Shown in pieces: positions 16,078 through 24,681 of a stretch of 25,841 bases of DNA; position 1 is the first letter of the stretch; each line of letters opens with the position of its first letter. The position numbers were made by a program, and so were the translations under genes. The DNA lies in NCBI GenBank assembly GCA_021802115.1, contig JAKABA010000041.1:1-25841 (forward strand). Direction: 5' to 3'. The notes under the pieces are model-generated. The model ran no database searches. It saw only the letters and a program-made list of their open reading frames with translations, and was not told the DNA's origin. The DNA comes from a bacterium. GTDB taxonomy: Bacteria; Chloroflexota; Dormibacteria; UBA8260; Bog-877.

Positions 16078-16512
16078 CCACAATAGACCTCGAGCCCCAA
16101 CGTCCGGTTTCTGCCTCGAGTGGGTCCAGGGAGAGTTCGCACACAGTGACGGCACTCGGAAGGGCACGCTGGCGCCGCGCCGGGTGGATGGGGATTCCCT
16201 TGCTTTCGTCGACTCGGACCCTGCCTTGAGTGGCCCAAGAGCGGATCCTCTCGCTGGGCGTGGGTCGTGTCCCAGAAGCGCGCCGGTGCATAATCGTCTA
16301 ACTGGTCGCTCCTTGACAATCTCATAGCTGGCGGCATGCGGGAGGCGAGGTGATGGGGAGTCCCATCACAGGCGCTCGCCCGAGTCTTGCCATGGGTCAA
16401 CGCCTTTGCTCTATCAGGCGGAGCTCCCATGCCTCTGGCGCAAGGGACTACTGGGTGGCTCCGGCGCTGGGCCCACTGGGTATCCTGACCTTCGGCGAGA
16501 TCACATCCCGCC
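16078..16512 (+). other. Gap between csb2 and the array, presumed CRISPR leader
   Basis: This 435-bp gap contains no cas1, cas2 or cas4 sequence and no convincing gene in any frame. TTGACA at 16313 is a good -35 but its -10 partner (about 16336) is poor. A leader is expected here because the array has the same direction as the cas genes and its most damaged repeat is at the far end. Confidence 0.45.
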
Positions 16513-17207
16513 GTCTCCACGGCTGCGAGGCCGGGGCTCCATTGAAGGAACGGCATCTCGGGCCTGGTGATCCCCTCTGAGCAGGGTCTCCACGGCTGCG
16601 AGGCCGTGGCTCCATTGAAGGTCTGTGGTGGTGATCACCGTGTCCTCCCAGGCGCCGGGCCTCCACGGCTGCGAGGCCGTGGCTCCATTGAAGGACGATC
16701 ATGACCCAGCCGATGGGAGGAACCTCCACGTTTCCACGGCTGCGACGCCGTGGCTCCATTGAGGGAGTCGCTACGCCGACGAGGGCTTCAAGCCGTTGTA
16801 CAGCCTCCACGGCTGCGAGGCCGTGGCTCCATTGAAGGATGGGCGAGCCCGCCGACCCCGTTGGGAGCATCTTCACGTCTCCACGGCTGCGAGGCCGTGG
16901 CTCCATTGAAGGATGTAGTCCTTCTCCACGCCCAACTGGTACATCTTCCAGTCTCCACGGCTGCGAGGCCGTGGCTCCATTGAAGGATGCAGGGCGACGG
17001 CTACGGCCTCCTGCACTTGGTCCAGTCTCCACGGCTGCGACGCCGTGGCTCCATTGAGGGTTGCGGAGCCGGTAGTTCCGGCTCACCTGATCGACGAGTC
17101 TCCACGACTGCGACGCCGTGGCTCCATTGAAGGTGGCGCTGCTGCATTCGGCGGCGGTTCTGGGCCTCCAGCGTCGCCACGGCTGCGAGGCCGTGGGTCC
17201 TTGAAGG
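16513..17207 (+). CRISPR. CRISPR array, 10 repeats and 9 spacers
   Basis: 36-bp repeats start at 16513, 16586, 16659, 16730, 16803, 16877, 16951, 17025, 17098 and 17173; spacers are 35-39 bp. The repeat begins GTCTCCACGGCTGCGAGG and ends GTGGCTCCATTGAAGG. CCACGGC and GCCGTGG form the stem-loop. The ending ATTGAAGG resembles type I 5' handles, so the plus strand is probably transcribed. Repeats 4, 8 and 9 have GACG instead of GAGG in the loop, and 4 and 8 end GAGGG. Repeat 1 has a T-to-G change in the stem (CCGGGG). Repeat 9 has a G-to-A change in the stem. Repeat 10 is degenerate (GTCGCC start, one base lost), marking the distal end. Confidence 0.97.
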
Positions 17208-17539
17208 GACCGCACGATGAGAGACCACGCGAGAGGGTCCAGGGAACGCCGACGAGGACGACGAGCACCGCCTCTAAGTAGGGCTTCCGCCCGGTACGCA
17301 CACCTATATGGTTGTAGTCACGCGCGGTCTCTGAGGCTGTCCCATTTACTCGACCGACCCCGAGACTCAGGCGACGCTGCGCACCCTGGTTGGGCCCCAC
17401 CAAGGTGTAGGAGGCGGACACATGGCACGGCGCGGCTGACGTCATCCCCGCCGTGGGTCAACCCTACATGCACCGAAACTGGCAACAACCTTTTCGAAAC
17501 CCCTCCTCGCTGGCTTGGGGCTTCGGCAGAGCCGCCAAG
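17208..17539. other. Intergenic region after the CRISPR array
   Basis: About 330 bp between the last repeat and the stop of the leftward membrane protein gene. I see no supported gene, RNA or strong repeat. GCACCCTGGTTGGG...CCACCAAGGTG (near 17378-17407) is only an imperfect inverted repeat. Confidence 0.35.
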
Positions 17540-17995
17540 TCACTGCGTGCTGCTCCTCTCGCCCGCATGATGCCCCGATGATGCCTCACCTAGAAGTTGG
17601 CTGGCGGCTGGCCGTCTCACTGGGATGGCAAGAGCCACGGCCAGGCAGCCAAAAGCCACAAACCAGGCAATCACCCCAAGGCCAACCTCGAATATCAACT
17701 GGTGCTCACCGCTCGCCACCCCCAAAGGCTGGCCGTAGACCGCCCAGTTCGTGACCGGGACGAAGGTATCGCCCGGGTTGCTGGCCTCGTGCCACTGTGA
17801 GCAGATCCGAGCCGCCCACACTGAGTTCACGTACTGTGCCCCGCTGGCTGGGTCCGAGCAGCCGATCTGGGTTTGCTCAGGCAGGGCGAATATCACGGCA
17901 GCAGCGAACCCGAAGAAGATCACGGCTGCGATGGTGGCCATCACCGTTCGCCAGTGCCAACCTGTCACGGCCAGTCCGGGATGTCGGCCGCGCAA
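17540..17995 (-). CDS. Small unknown membrane protein
   Basis: Up to 151 residues with two clear hydrophobic segments: about 19-39 (MATIAAVIFFGFAAAVIFAL) and about 99-123 (LIFEVGLGVIAWFVAFGCLA). Between them is an outside-type loop with two cysteines (IGCSDPASG; ARICSQWH) that could form a disulphide. The C-terminal tail is polar and short. The start is uncertain: the TTG at 17995 gives the full frame, the ATG at 17941 starts just before the first membrane segment, and neither has a good ribosome binding site. The amino acid pattern is convincing, but no family is recognised. It lies downstream of another leftward gene after a 180-bp gap. Confidence 0.6.
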   Translation of the reverse strand: MRGRHPGLAVTGWHWRTVMATIAAVIFFGFAAAVIFALPEQTQIGCSDPASGAQYVNSVWAARICSQWHEASNPGDTFVPVTNWAVYGQPLGVASGEHQLIFEVGLGVIAWFVAFGCLAVALAIPVRRPAASQLLGEASSGHHAGERSSTQ

Positions 17996-18175
17996 CCGGC
18001 GGTCGCCGTCAGCCCTTCCGCCCGGAAGAGGAACGTCTCCAGCGGCTTGGTCACCGCAGCCAGGTCCTGACCGATCGGTACCCCAAAAGCGGTCCCACTC
18101 GTGTGAGAGCCGGGCTCACTCCTCGAGGGTCATCACAGCCAGCGTCAGCAGGGCTGCGGAGCTGGGGAATCTCGA

Positions 18176-18517
18176 CTACTTCTCTTCCGTTTCCTCGGGT
18201 GGCCGAATCTGCGGGTGCAGTTCGGGTCCTGTCCCGAGATTTGTTGGGAGCCCAAGTAGCCCTAGAGCGACCTTCGCACCGTGATGCTTGTACTCCACTC
18301 CATGCAGCGCGTAGTGCGCGGTCAATTGCCACTTGACGTGCTTGCCGGACCAGTCCGTCAGCTTGCCGACGTTGTGCAATTCGAATTCCGGCGTGCCAGC
18401 CAACGCGTGGTCGCGGGCTAGATGGTTGCGCAGACCGTTCGGCCCCCAAGAGCCAACCGATAGGTGCATCCGTACGGCTGCACCAACCCCAACATCGTGC
18501 GTATGTTCGCCACGCAT
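18176..18517 (-). CDS. Unknown His-rich small protein (113 residues)
   Basis: The ATG at 18517 follows AGGAGG with a 6-bp gap on the minus strand, the best ribosome binding site in this part of the window, so I take it as real. The protein has ten or more histidines (MRGEHTHDVG; LRNHLARDH; KHVKWQLTAHYALHGVEYKHH) and a polar end (RPPEETEEK). Metal binding is possible but no standard motif is seen. No family is recognised. Confidence 0.6.
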   Translation of the reverse strand: MRGEHTHDVGVGAAVRMHLSVGSWGPNGLRNHLARDHALAGTPEFELHNVGKLTDWSGKHVKWQLTAHYALHGVEYKHHGAKVALGLLGLPTNLGTGPELHPQIRPPEETEEK

Positions 18518-18872
18518 CGCTATCCTCCTGATTGGCGCGTGCGAGCCCTATCGCGGCAAGCCGCTCATCCGACGCCTGGCTCATCCCGGGTACGGGCGGC
18601 AGCGTGGCGACTAATGGCCCTCTCATGGATTGGATAGGTCTCCATTGCACCCCGTCGTGCACCTTACCCACGAGATTGTAAGGGTGTGAAAGGGCCAGGC
18701 TGGACAGACCATTCGCAGTGAAGCTGCCGACCAGCGCAGCCCGGCCCAGCCCGCCCGAGTGCAGCCTCTCGTCGGGGCCGTCGGGCTTTCACGTTTCCCT
18801 CGGTCGTCGCCGACCCAGTGCGGCGCCAGCCCGAGCTGAGGGACCCACCCGGGACTAGGCGCCTGTTGTGCA
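18518..18872. other. Intergenic region with one copy of a dispersed repeat
   Basis: This 355-bp gap lies between two leftward genes: downstream of the large surface protein and upstream of the His-rich protein. No gene is supported. It holds the repeat copy at 18702-18777; otherwise I see nothing. Confidence 0.35.
18702..18777 (+). repeat. Dispersed repeat, copy A
   Basis: Shares GAAGCTGCC, CAGCCCG and GCAGCCTCTC(G/A)TCGGGG, in the same order and orientation, with 24682-24744, with one gap of several bases. It is neither coding nor a tRNA. It may mark an end of small mobile or duplicated DNA. Confidence 0.5.
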
Positions 18873-21800
18873 CTAGGGACTGAAATACCCGAAAGCGTCC
18901 ACGACAAGGTCGGTAGTACCCTGGTCGTTGTAGGCCGAGGTGGTGCCGGAGGTACTGAGGATCGCTACCGTCAGATTCGGCACGGTCTCGCCGGGCAGCC
19001 AGTTAATGTCCGACGCCAACGGGCGGGTCGGCCCTGGATAGACCGTCAGGTAGCTGGGCGCGGTGGTGTCCGTGACGGTGAAGTTGGCCACCACTGCCGT
19101 GGCCTGAGCCCCGATCCCGTCGACCCCCGCCAGATCAAGCGTCAGGGATCCGCCGGGCCCTAGCGTTTGTCCGGTGATCCTGGTGTCCAAGACCCGGACT
19201 GGGTTGATGGGAGTGAACAGTCCAGCGTTGGACGGCGCGGTGCCTCCGCTGATGAAGTAACCGTCTACATCCACCACCACGTCGGCTTGGCCGAACTGGT
19301 TGAAGACCGCGATCTGCCCAGTTGGGCCGACGGGGACGACCACGCGGTTCGCGACCGTGTCCCCCGCCACCCAATTCAAGTTTGAGGCCAGAGGTTGACT
19401 CTGCCCCTGTGGGTAGACCGTCAGGTAGCTCGCCGCGGTTGTATCCGTGACCGTAACGTTCATGAGCACTGCAGCCACGCCACTGGACGGCACCCCTCCC
19501 ATGCCGGTCACCTGTATGTCCAGCGTGGCACCCGGGCCCAAGGTGTCTCCACTGTAGGGCTCGCCGCTGTTTAGCCGCGTGTCAGCAATGCGAGCCGGGG
19601 TCAGGGGGACGTAGCTGCCCACCGTGGAGGTAGGCGGCTCGGGCGCGAAGTACCCCTCCAGATCAACCACGACGTCAGCTCGACCTTGGTCGTTGTAGAA
19701 AGTCACCTCTCCCCCTGAGCCCACGGGCACGATCACCAGGTTGGGCACCGTCTCTCCAGGGGACCAGTTGAGGTTCGAGATCAGCGGTTGTGGTTCACCG
19801 GCTGGATACACGGATAGGTAGCTCGCGTTGGTGGTGTCGGTCACCGTCACGTTGAGTGCGACCGCGGTGGCGTCCGAGGGTACTGCGCCTCCCACCACCT
19901 TCAGGCTGAGACTGCTGTTTGTCCCAAGGGTAGTCCCGTTTGTCCTGGTGTCGAGCAAGCGCGTCGGGGGTAAGGCCGTATACGCGCTCATGACGTAGGT
20001 GAACGCGTCGGCCGAGGTGGTAGCACTCGTTCCGTATGGCGTCGAGACCGTCACATCGACAGCTCCGGGCGAGCCAGCGGGGCTGGTCGCGGTGATAGAG
20101 GTCGGCGAGACGACACTAAAGGTCATCGCCCGAGCGGTGCCGAATAGCACCCCCGTCGCGCCCGAGAAGTTGCTGCCGGTAATGGTTACGGACGTACCAC
20201 CACCAGTCCCACCGTAGTCCGGGCTGACTGCAGTGACACTAGGGGGAGGAATGTACGTAAATTGGTCCGCGGTGGTAACCGGCGATGTTCCCGTAGAGGT
20301 GGTTACGGTCAAGTTCACGGTCCCAGCCGCTGCCGCAGGGCTCGCTGCCGTGAGTTCCGTCGGCGACACCACCGTCACCGAGCTAGCCGCAGACGTTCCG
20401 AAGTCCACCACGGCGCCAGGTGCGAAATTGGAGCCGTAAACCGTAACGTTCGTGCCGCCACTCATCGGCCCAGTCGTCGGGCTGACTCCCGTGACCGTTG
20501 GTGGCGCGAGAGTGAGCTCACCGATCGCGGTACCCCAGTCACTCCCGCTGGTGGGAGCGTACTCAGCAGCCAACCAGACATCCGTCGGGTTGGATGGGTC
20601 AACCGCTACACCCGAGTAGTCACCCCAACGACATCCGTTGAAGCCAGGCTCGCCACACCCGCCTGAATAAGTTCCTGCCCCTGCTTCGAAAGCGACACCT
20701 GAGAATGATGATGCCCCAGGCGCAATAGTCAGTCCGGTCGCCTCGGGATAGATGCTGGTCGACGAGAATGTAGCCGCGATGAAGAGGTTCCCGCTGGAGT
20801 CGGGAACCACTGCGGGATAGTACAAGTCACCACCTGCGTATCCCAAGTTCACGCCGAGCGTCACGACCGGCGAGGAACCCAGCGACACCTCAACCACTCG
20901 AGCGCAGGGGCGCGCGACGGTGTCGCCCGACGGTACGCAGCTAGTGTTCCCTGAGGCAAATAACGTCCCTCCGTCGTACGTGACGGAAAGAAGGCCATCG
21001 TCGTCCGTCGCAATCGATGACGGGGCCCCCGGCTGATCGGCTGCCGGGGGAATGGACGTCGGCGCCATGGATGGGTCATACTCCGCCCATGTAACGGTGC
21101 TGGGGGGCACTCCGGTCAGGGCGACGACCCCGATCGCCGAGGACCCTGTGAGGCAGCTTCCACTAGTAGCCGTGCCGCAGCTATTGTTATAGGCGGCGTA
21201 CGCCGTCGTGCTCGAAGTGAGTGAAATGGCCGGGACGACGTCGAAGCGCGTGACATCAGGGCCAAAGTATTCGTAGTAGAAAGGTGATCCTGTCAGAAGC
21301 TCAGACTCGTTGAGGACCCAAGTCTCCTGTCCCGTGAAGGTCAGCGGGCTACCGGAGTAGTCGTTCCAGGAAAGCACCATGACGCTGGAATCAAAGCCAA
21401 CCTTGGGCTGATCCTGCACCACTCCGGCTTGCGAGGAGATCGTGTAGACGTACCAGGTCCCCGTCGGGTCGCTTGTCTCTGAAATTGCAAGGTAGACCTG
21501 ACTGTCATCTGAGCTATCCACGGAAAGGCCGGACAGGAACCACCGGTTGACTGCGGAGTCAAAGGCAACGCGCGGGTCCGTAAAGACGTAGCCGCCCGGA
21601 ACCGTGAAGAAGACGTTCAGATCTACGGAAGACAGCACCGCTCCGGTCTTCGACCACACCCAGAGGGCGCTGTTGACTGGCTCAACAAGGTAGCTCACGC
21701 CAGCCGCAACTTGAGTGTCTGGCGGTGCTCCCAGTTGGTCGGACCCGAAGGTTGAGGCATCCGCGTTCATGCTTGCAGCGGCAAATGAGGCTAGGGCTTC

Positions 21801-22163
21801 TGGCCCGGACGTCGAGGAGATTGCGGTTTGAGGTCGGATGGGCCCGGTTGCTCCGGCCTTCGGAGACAGCGGAGCAAGTGCTCCGCTTACCGAGCCTGAG
21901 CGCGCAGCCAGCTTGCTGGGGGGAGGAAGGTACGGGAGGGTCCGCGCGGGGTGCGCGCCAGGTGCCGGACGGACACCCGCTTCCCGGAGAAGGTTGACTA
22001 CACGCGGCTGGCCAGCTCTGCCTCTACCTACGGGTAGCAAAGTCGTCAATTGGGTCGCGCCGTGCGTTGCGGCTGCGAGGGTAGTACCACCGGCGACGGC
22101 GACGATCGCTATGCCGCTTGCAGCGGCGGCCACCACAGTAGCCCGCCAGACCCGACCCGCCAA
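18873..22163 (-). CDS. Large secreted surface protein with TIG domains and a triplicated beta module
   Basis: A 1,096-residue exported protein. Residues 1-32 are a signal peptide (VVAAAASGIAIVAVAGGTTLAAA). About 135-540 is a beta-rich, propeller-like region with WxxSKTGAVL, FDSAVNRWFLSG and DPTGTWYVYTI. Two IPT/TIG domains follow from about 551 (TVTGVSPTTGPMSGGTNVTV) and 638 (SVTAVSPDYGGTGGGTSVTI). Three copies of a roughly 115-residue module start near 726, 851 and 983, each with an RxxDTR start, TVTDTTxxSYLxVYP, a NW..GETVPN turn and a GxxDVVVDxxGYF-type end. The protein ends GYFSP with no sortase motif or membrane anchor. The start is TTG at 22163 behind GGAGGG. A role in cell-surface interaction or as an enzyme carrier is inferred; no catalytic site is recognised. 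Confidence 0.9.
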   Translation of the reverse strand: MAGRVWRATVVAAAASGIAIVAVAGGTTLAAATHGATQLTTLLPVGRGRAGQPRVVNLLREAGVRPAPGAHPARTLPYLPPPSKLAARSGSVSGALAPLSPKAGATGPIRPQTAISSTSGPEALASFAAASMNADASTFGSDQLGAPPDTQVAAGVSYLVEPVNSALWVWSKTGAVLSSVDLNVFFTVPGGYVFTDPRVAFDSAVNRWFLSGLSVDSSDDSQVYLAISETSDPTGTWYVYTISSQAGVVQDQPKVGFDSSVMVLSWNDYSGSPLTFTGQETWVLNESELLTGSPFYYEYFGPDVTRFDVVPAISLTSSTTAYAAYNNSCGTATSGSCLTGSSAIGVVALTGVPPSTVTWAEYDPSMAPTSIPPAADQPGAPSSIATDDDGLLSVTYDGGTLFASGNTSCVPSGDTVARPCARVVEVSLGSSPVVTLGVNLGYAGGDLYYPAVVPDSSGNLFIAATFSSTSIYPEATGLTIAPGASSFSGVAFEAGAGTYSGGCGEPGFNGCRWGDYSGVAVDPSNPTDVWLAAEYAPTSGSDWGTAIGELTLAPPTVTGVSPTTGPMSGGTNVTVYGSNFAPGAVVDFGTSAASSVTVVSPTELTAASPAAAAGTVNLTVTTSTGTSPVTTADQFTYIPPPSVTAVSPDYGGTGGGTSVTITGSNFSGATGVLFGTARAMTFSVVSPTSITATSPAGSPGAVDVTVSTPYGTSATTSADAFTYVMSAYTALPPTRLLDTRTNGTTLGTNSSLSLKVVGGAVPSDATAVALNVTVTDTTNASYLSVYPAGEPQPLISNLNWSPGETVPNLVIVPVGSGGEVTFYNDQGRADVVVDLEGYFAPEPPTSTVGSYVPLTPARIADTRLNSGEPYSGDTLGPGATLDIQVTGMGGVPSSGVAAVLMNVTVTDTTAASYLTVYPQGQSQPLASNLNWVAGDTVANRVVVPVGPTGQIAVFNQFGQADVVVDVDGYFISGGTAPSNAGLFTPINPVRVLDTRITGQTLGPGGSLTLDLAGVDGIGAQATAVVANFTVTDTTAPSYLTVYPGPTRPLASDINWLPGETVPNLTVAILSTSGTTSAYNDQGTTDLVVDAFGYFSP

Positions 22164-23095
22164 GTTGTTCCCTCCGCCTGCCAGCGTCCCGCCCGACCCA
22201 AGTATTGTGGCCCCGTGCTGGATACAGTCGACCCCATGTTTACCACCTCGTCACCGGGTCCCGCTGAGATCGGCCCGGCCCCGAGGTCGTGGGGGGTGTC
22301 TACACCTCTGTCGCCGGTCCAAGTTGACGGAACACTCTCCAGCCCGGGCAAAGGCAACTCGGTTCGTAGTCCCGCGGATCGAGAACGAGTGATTTCCGCA
22401 GGGGCTAGCCGACCTGGAGGGCAGGCTGCAGCTTCCGGCTGCGGGTTACAGATCAGGGGGACAGGCCCTGCTCGCGACCCTGCCGCGAGCGCTGACGCTG
22501 GCGGGCTGCTTCCACTACTCGGTCCGGATGTCTTTCGGGAAGAGCGCCGGGCTCTGGACCGGGCGATCGGGGTGTAGGTGGCGCCGATGACCCTGGGTGG
22601 CGACGCTGCAGGTTTGGTGGGGAAACTCCAAGAGGTCGATCTGCAAGGTGGAAGGCAAGTCCACTGAAGCCAGGCGGCGAGCGCCGACGGGACCGACTGG
22701 GATTGGTCGGCACTCTCGTGCACTAGGGCCCGCACCGAGTCGCTGAACTCAAAGATTGGGACCCAACAGGAGCACCGCGACCCGTGGGCTGAGGCTGAGG
22801 CTACCCAGCGAGATCAGAGTCTCATGGCCACCGACTGGGGGAATAGGCCTCGGTCCAGCTACGGCCGATCAAGACAGTTGGCTTCACGGCCTCATCGCCG
22901 ACGCCACGCGTGAGGGAGTGAGGGTCAGCGAGGGGGATGTGCTCCGGCTGGCCCTCGACCGTCTGCCGGCTGATGGGGCGGGCGGCGATGCTGACCGAGA
23001 CGCGCCAGCGGAGCCGGGGGCCCTAACTCTCGCTCCTGGGAAAGGCTGATGCCCAGAGTTCCTGCCCGGGGCGTCGGTGAGCGTGGGCCGATCCC
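22164..23095. other. Sparse region between two leftward genes
   Basis: About 930 bp. It should hold the promoter of the surface protein gene (minus strand; a weak TCGACT / CAATAC pair near 22200-22250) and perhaps one small rightward gene (22756-23049). A rightward frame from about 22217 to 22577 is open, but its codon use is mixed and its sequence is not protein-like. Confidence 0.35.
22756..23049 (+). CDS. Possible small ribbon-helix-helix-like protein
   Basis: From a TTG at 22756 this frame encodes 97 residues. The N-terminus (TRGLRLRLPSEIRVS) and the later WLHGLIADATREGVRVSEGD with VLRLALDRL resemble ribbon-helix-helix antitoxin or regulator proteins. The segment between them (PPTGGIGLGPATADQ) does not fit, so it may be a decayed gene. 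No ribosome binding site or toxin partner is visible. Confidence 0.3.
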   Translation: MGPNRSTATRGLRLRLPSEIRVSWPPTGGIGLGPATADQDSWLHGLIADATREGVRVSEGDVLRLALDRLPADGAGGDADRDAPAEPGALTLAPGKG

Positions 23096-24409
23096 TCAGC
23101 GTTTCGTTGGCCGCTCGGGGGCGATCTCGCCATTCGCGGCGACCTTGTATCGGGGCTGCTTCCCGAGAATCTTGTCGAGCCTGGCCAAGAGCGCCTCGTC
23201 CAACTCGCCCAATCCTCTTGAAACGGTCAGCTGCTTCCCACGCGGCAGCGGTCCAGCGTTCGTCAGCATGTGATCTATATCGTCGTCAGACGCGCCCACA
23301 GCCAGGAGCGCGTAGGCGAGGTCCGCCACGAGACTGCCCCACTCATCGGCCGGGAGACCGCAGTCGCCTGTGGAGTCAGCGGCGCGTCGTCTGTGCCATC
23401 CCACCATGCTTGCCAACTCAAAGATGGACTGCTGGCTCAACACACCGGCCCGCATGCCGTCCGCGATGATGTCGAAGACGAGGGGAAAGGCTGATGAAGC
23501 GGCGTCGGTGTCCTGAATGGCGATGCAGAGGAAGGCCACAAAGGCGTCGCTGCCCGCAGCGTCGCTCTGCCTCACCAGCGACTGCCAAATGGCTCGCCGC
23601 CTCACACCATATATGGACTTCATGTTGCCGAGTTGGCTCGGAATCCGAACTGCCCGCGGTGCATCCCCGCGATAGTCGCCAATGAGCCAGAGGGTCCGTG
23701 CCAAGTCACACATGACTTGGCCATGCGGGTTGGTGAATGGTCTGGCCTTCCTCAAAACTGTCATTGTCTGATCCACTACGGCGTAAGCAGCATCGAAGTC
23801 CTCATGGTCGAGCACCTCGCGGAGTAGAGCCTGGAGAGGGGTGTTTACCGCCTGAGCTGCTTCCGCGTCCAACCCCCCGTCGAGCAAGGCACTCAAAACT
23901 TCGCTCTCTAGCCAGTCGCGGTCACGGACGAGGTGGTGACCCAGCAGCCACGTAATGAGATCCTCCCAATCAGTGGTTCCGCGACGGAAGAGGCGGAGCG
24001 CGAGGCGGACCGTCTCGACATCACCGCGGGCCAGGGCGGTCCAAAGCACCTGCCGTGTGGTGCTCTGCCGGTGGTCACTCGGCAGGCCGGAGATGAGACC
24101 GACGATCCTGCGTCGATCCGTCCCGGTTGTCCACGTCTTGTAGCACGCCATGGCCGCGGCCACCATAGCGGCCAGGAGCAGTGCGCCAGCCACGGGATCC
24201 GCCCACACGGTCTGTGGAAACCCGCTCACAGTGAAGGCGGCGAGCGCGATGACCACGAGAACTACCGCCCATGGGAGCGCGCTCTTGCGGAGCAAGGGGC
24301 CGAAGATCACCGGGGAGTAGTGGTCGCTGACCGTCTGGAGGAGGAAGATGAGGGCGGCGCCATAGAGAACCAGGAGCGCGAGTGCAGCCGTGGCCGCCGT
24401 GGCGGGCAC
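23096..24409 (-). CDS. Unknown membrane protein with a large cytoplasmic-type helical domain
   Basis: A 437-residue protein. Three membrane segments lie at about 4-24 (TAATAALALLVLYGAALIFLL without its last residues), 46-63 (PWAVVLVVIALAAFTVSG) and 72-90 (PVAGALLLAAMVAAAMACY). The remaining 345 residues are soluble and almost all helical, with repeat-like helix pairs (DVETVRLALRLFRRGTTDWE; HEDFDAAYAVVDQTMTVLRK) that recall TPR/HEAT-type solenoids. No catalytic motif is recognised. The start is GTG at 24409, just after the remnant of the PH-like gene on the other strand; GTAGGG precedes it directly. The coding frame is secure, the function unknown. Confidence 0.75.
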   Translation of the reverse strand: MPATAATAALALLVLYGAALIFLLQTVSDHYSPVIFGPLLRKSALPWAVVLVVIALAAFTVSGFPQTVWADPVAGALLLAAMVAAAMACYKTWTTGTDRRRIVGLISGLPSDHRQSTTRQVLWTALARGDVETVRLALRLFRRGTTDWEDLITWLLGHHLVRDRDWLESEVLSALLDGGLDAEAAQAVNTPLQALLREVLDHEDFDAAYAVVDQTMTVLRKARPFTNPHGQVMCDLARTLWLIGDYRGDAPRAVRIPSQLGNMKSIYGVRRRAIWQSLVRQSDAAGSDAFVAFLCIAIQDTDAASSAFPLVFDIIADGMRAGVLSQQSIFELASMVGWHRRRAADSTGDCGLPADEWGSLVADLAYALLAVGASDDDIDHMLTNAGPLPRGKQLTVSRGLGELDEALLARLDKILGKQPRYKVAANGEIAPERPTKR

Positions 24410-24467
24410 CCCTACACCTGCCTGGTTTCGTCGAGCGTCATCTGCTTCCCGCTCCTCTCCTTACTGT

Positions 24468-24666
24468 CGAGAGTATGAATCGGTGGCCTGCCCAATGGTT
24501 ACTGTCCGGCTCCAGCCTCGGAGGAGGCCGATGCTGCGGCAGGCGGGACGCTCAACCTCGATGGTGCCGACTGGCCCACTCGCCCCACACCTGCCAGCGG
24601 AACGCCTACGTCGCCAGGATCCAGCAGGAGCTTGACCAGCACATGGCGGCTCAGCCCGCAGACTGA
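24468..24666 (+). pseudogene. Decayed copy of the PH-like domain gene (3' end only)
   Basis: Residues LAHSPHTCQRNAYVARI and QQELDQHMAAQ before the stop at 24666 match the C-terminus of the gene at 7876-8514 (LAHSTYTGQRDAFVASV, QQELDQHMAEQ). At DNA level, CCAGCAGGAGCTTGACCAG is identical in both. Weaker similarity with gaps extends left to about 24468 (GTCGAGAGTATGAA versus GTCGGGTACGAG; then GTTAC, CCGG, AGGCCGA). The 5' two thirds is missing and the frame is broken, so this is a remnant. Confidence 0.7.
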
Positions 24667-24681
24667 CCCCACGGGGCGGGC

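Noticed and set aside
16078..16512. Remnants of cas4, cas1 or cas2 between csb2 and the array
   Set aside because: No frame in this gap shows Cas1-, Cas2- or Cas4-like residues by eye.
16448..17215. Long minus-strand frame with a repeated peptide across the array
   Set aside because: The peptide repeat (SMEPRPRSRGD) is just the CRISPR repeat translated; repeats and spacers happen to keep the frame open.
17083..17445. Minus-strand 120-codon frame past the array end
   Set aside because: It runs through the last CRISPR repeats and has no protein-like composition or ribosome binding site.
18051..18671. Longer minus-strand 206-codon frame overlapping 18176-18517
   Set aside because: The 113-residue frame has a strong ribosome binding site and better amino acid pattern; both cannot be real.
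22050..22577. Rightward 175-codon frame
   Set aside because: Codon third positions are mixed, the protein is Pro/Ser/Arg-rich without structure, and its 5' part is antisense to the surface protein start.
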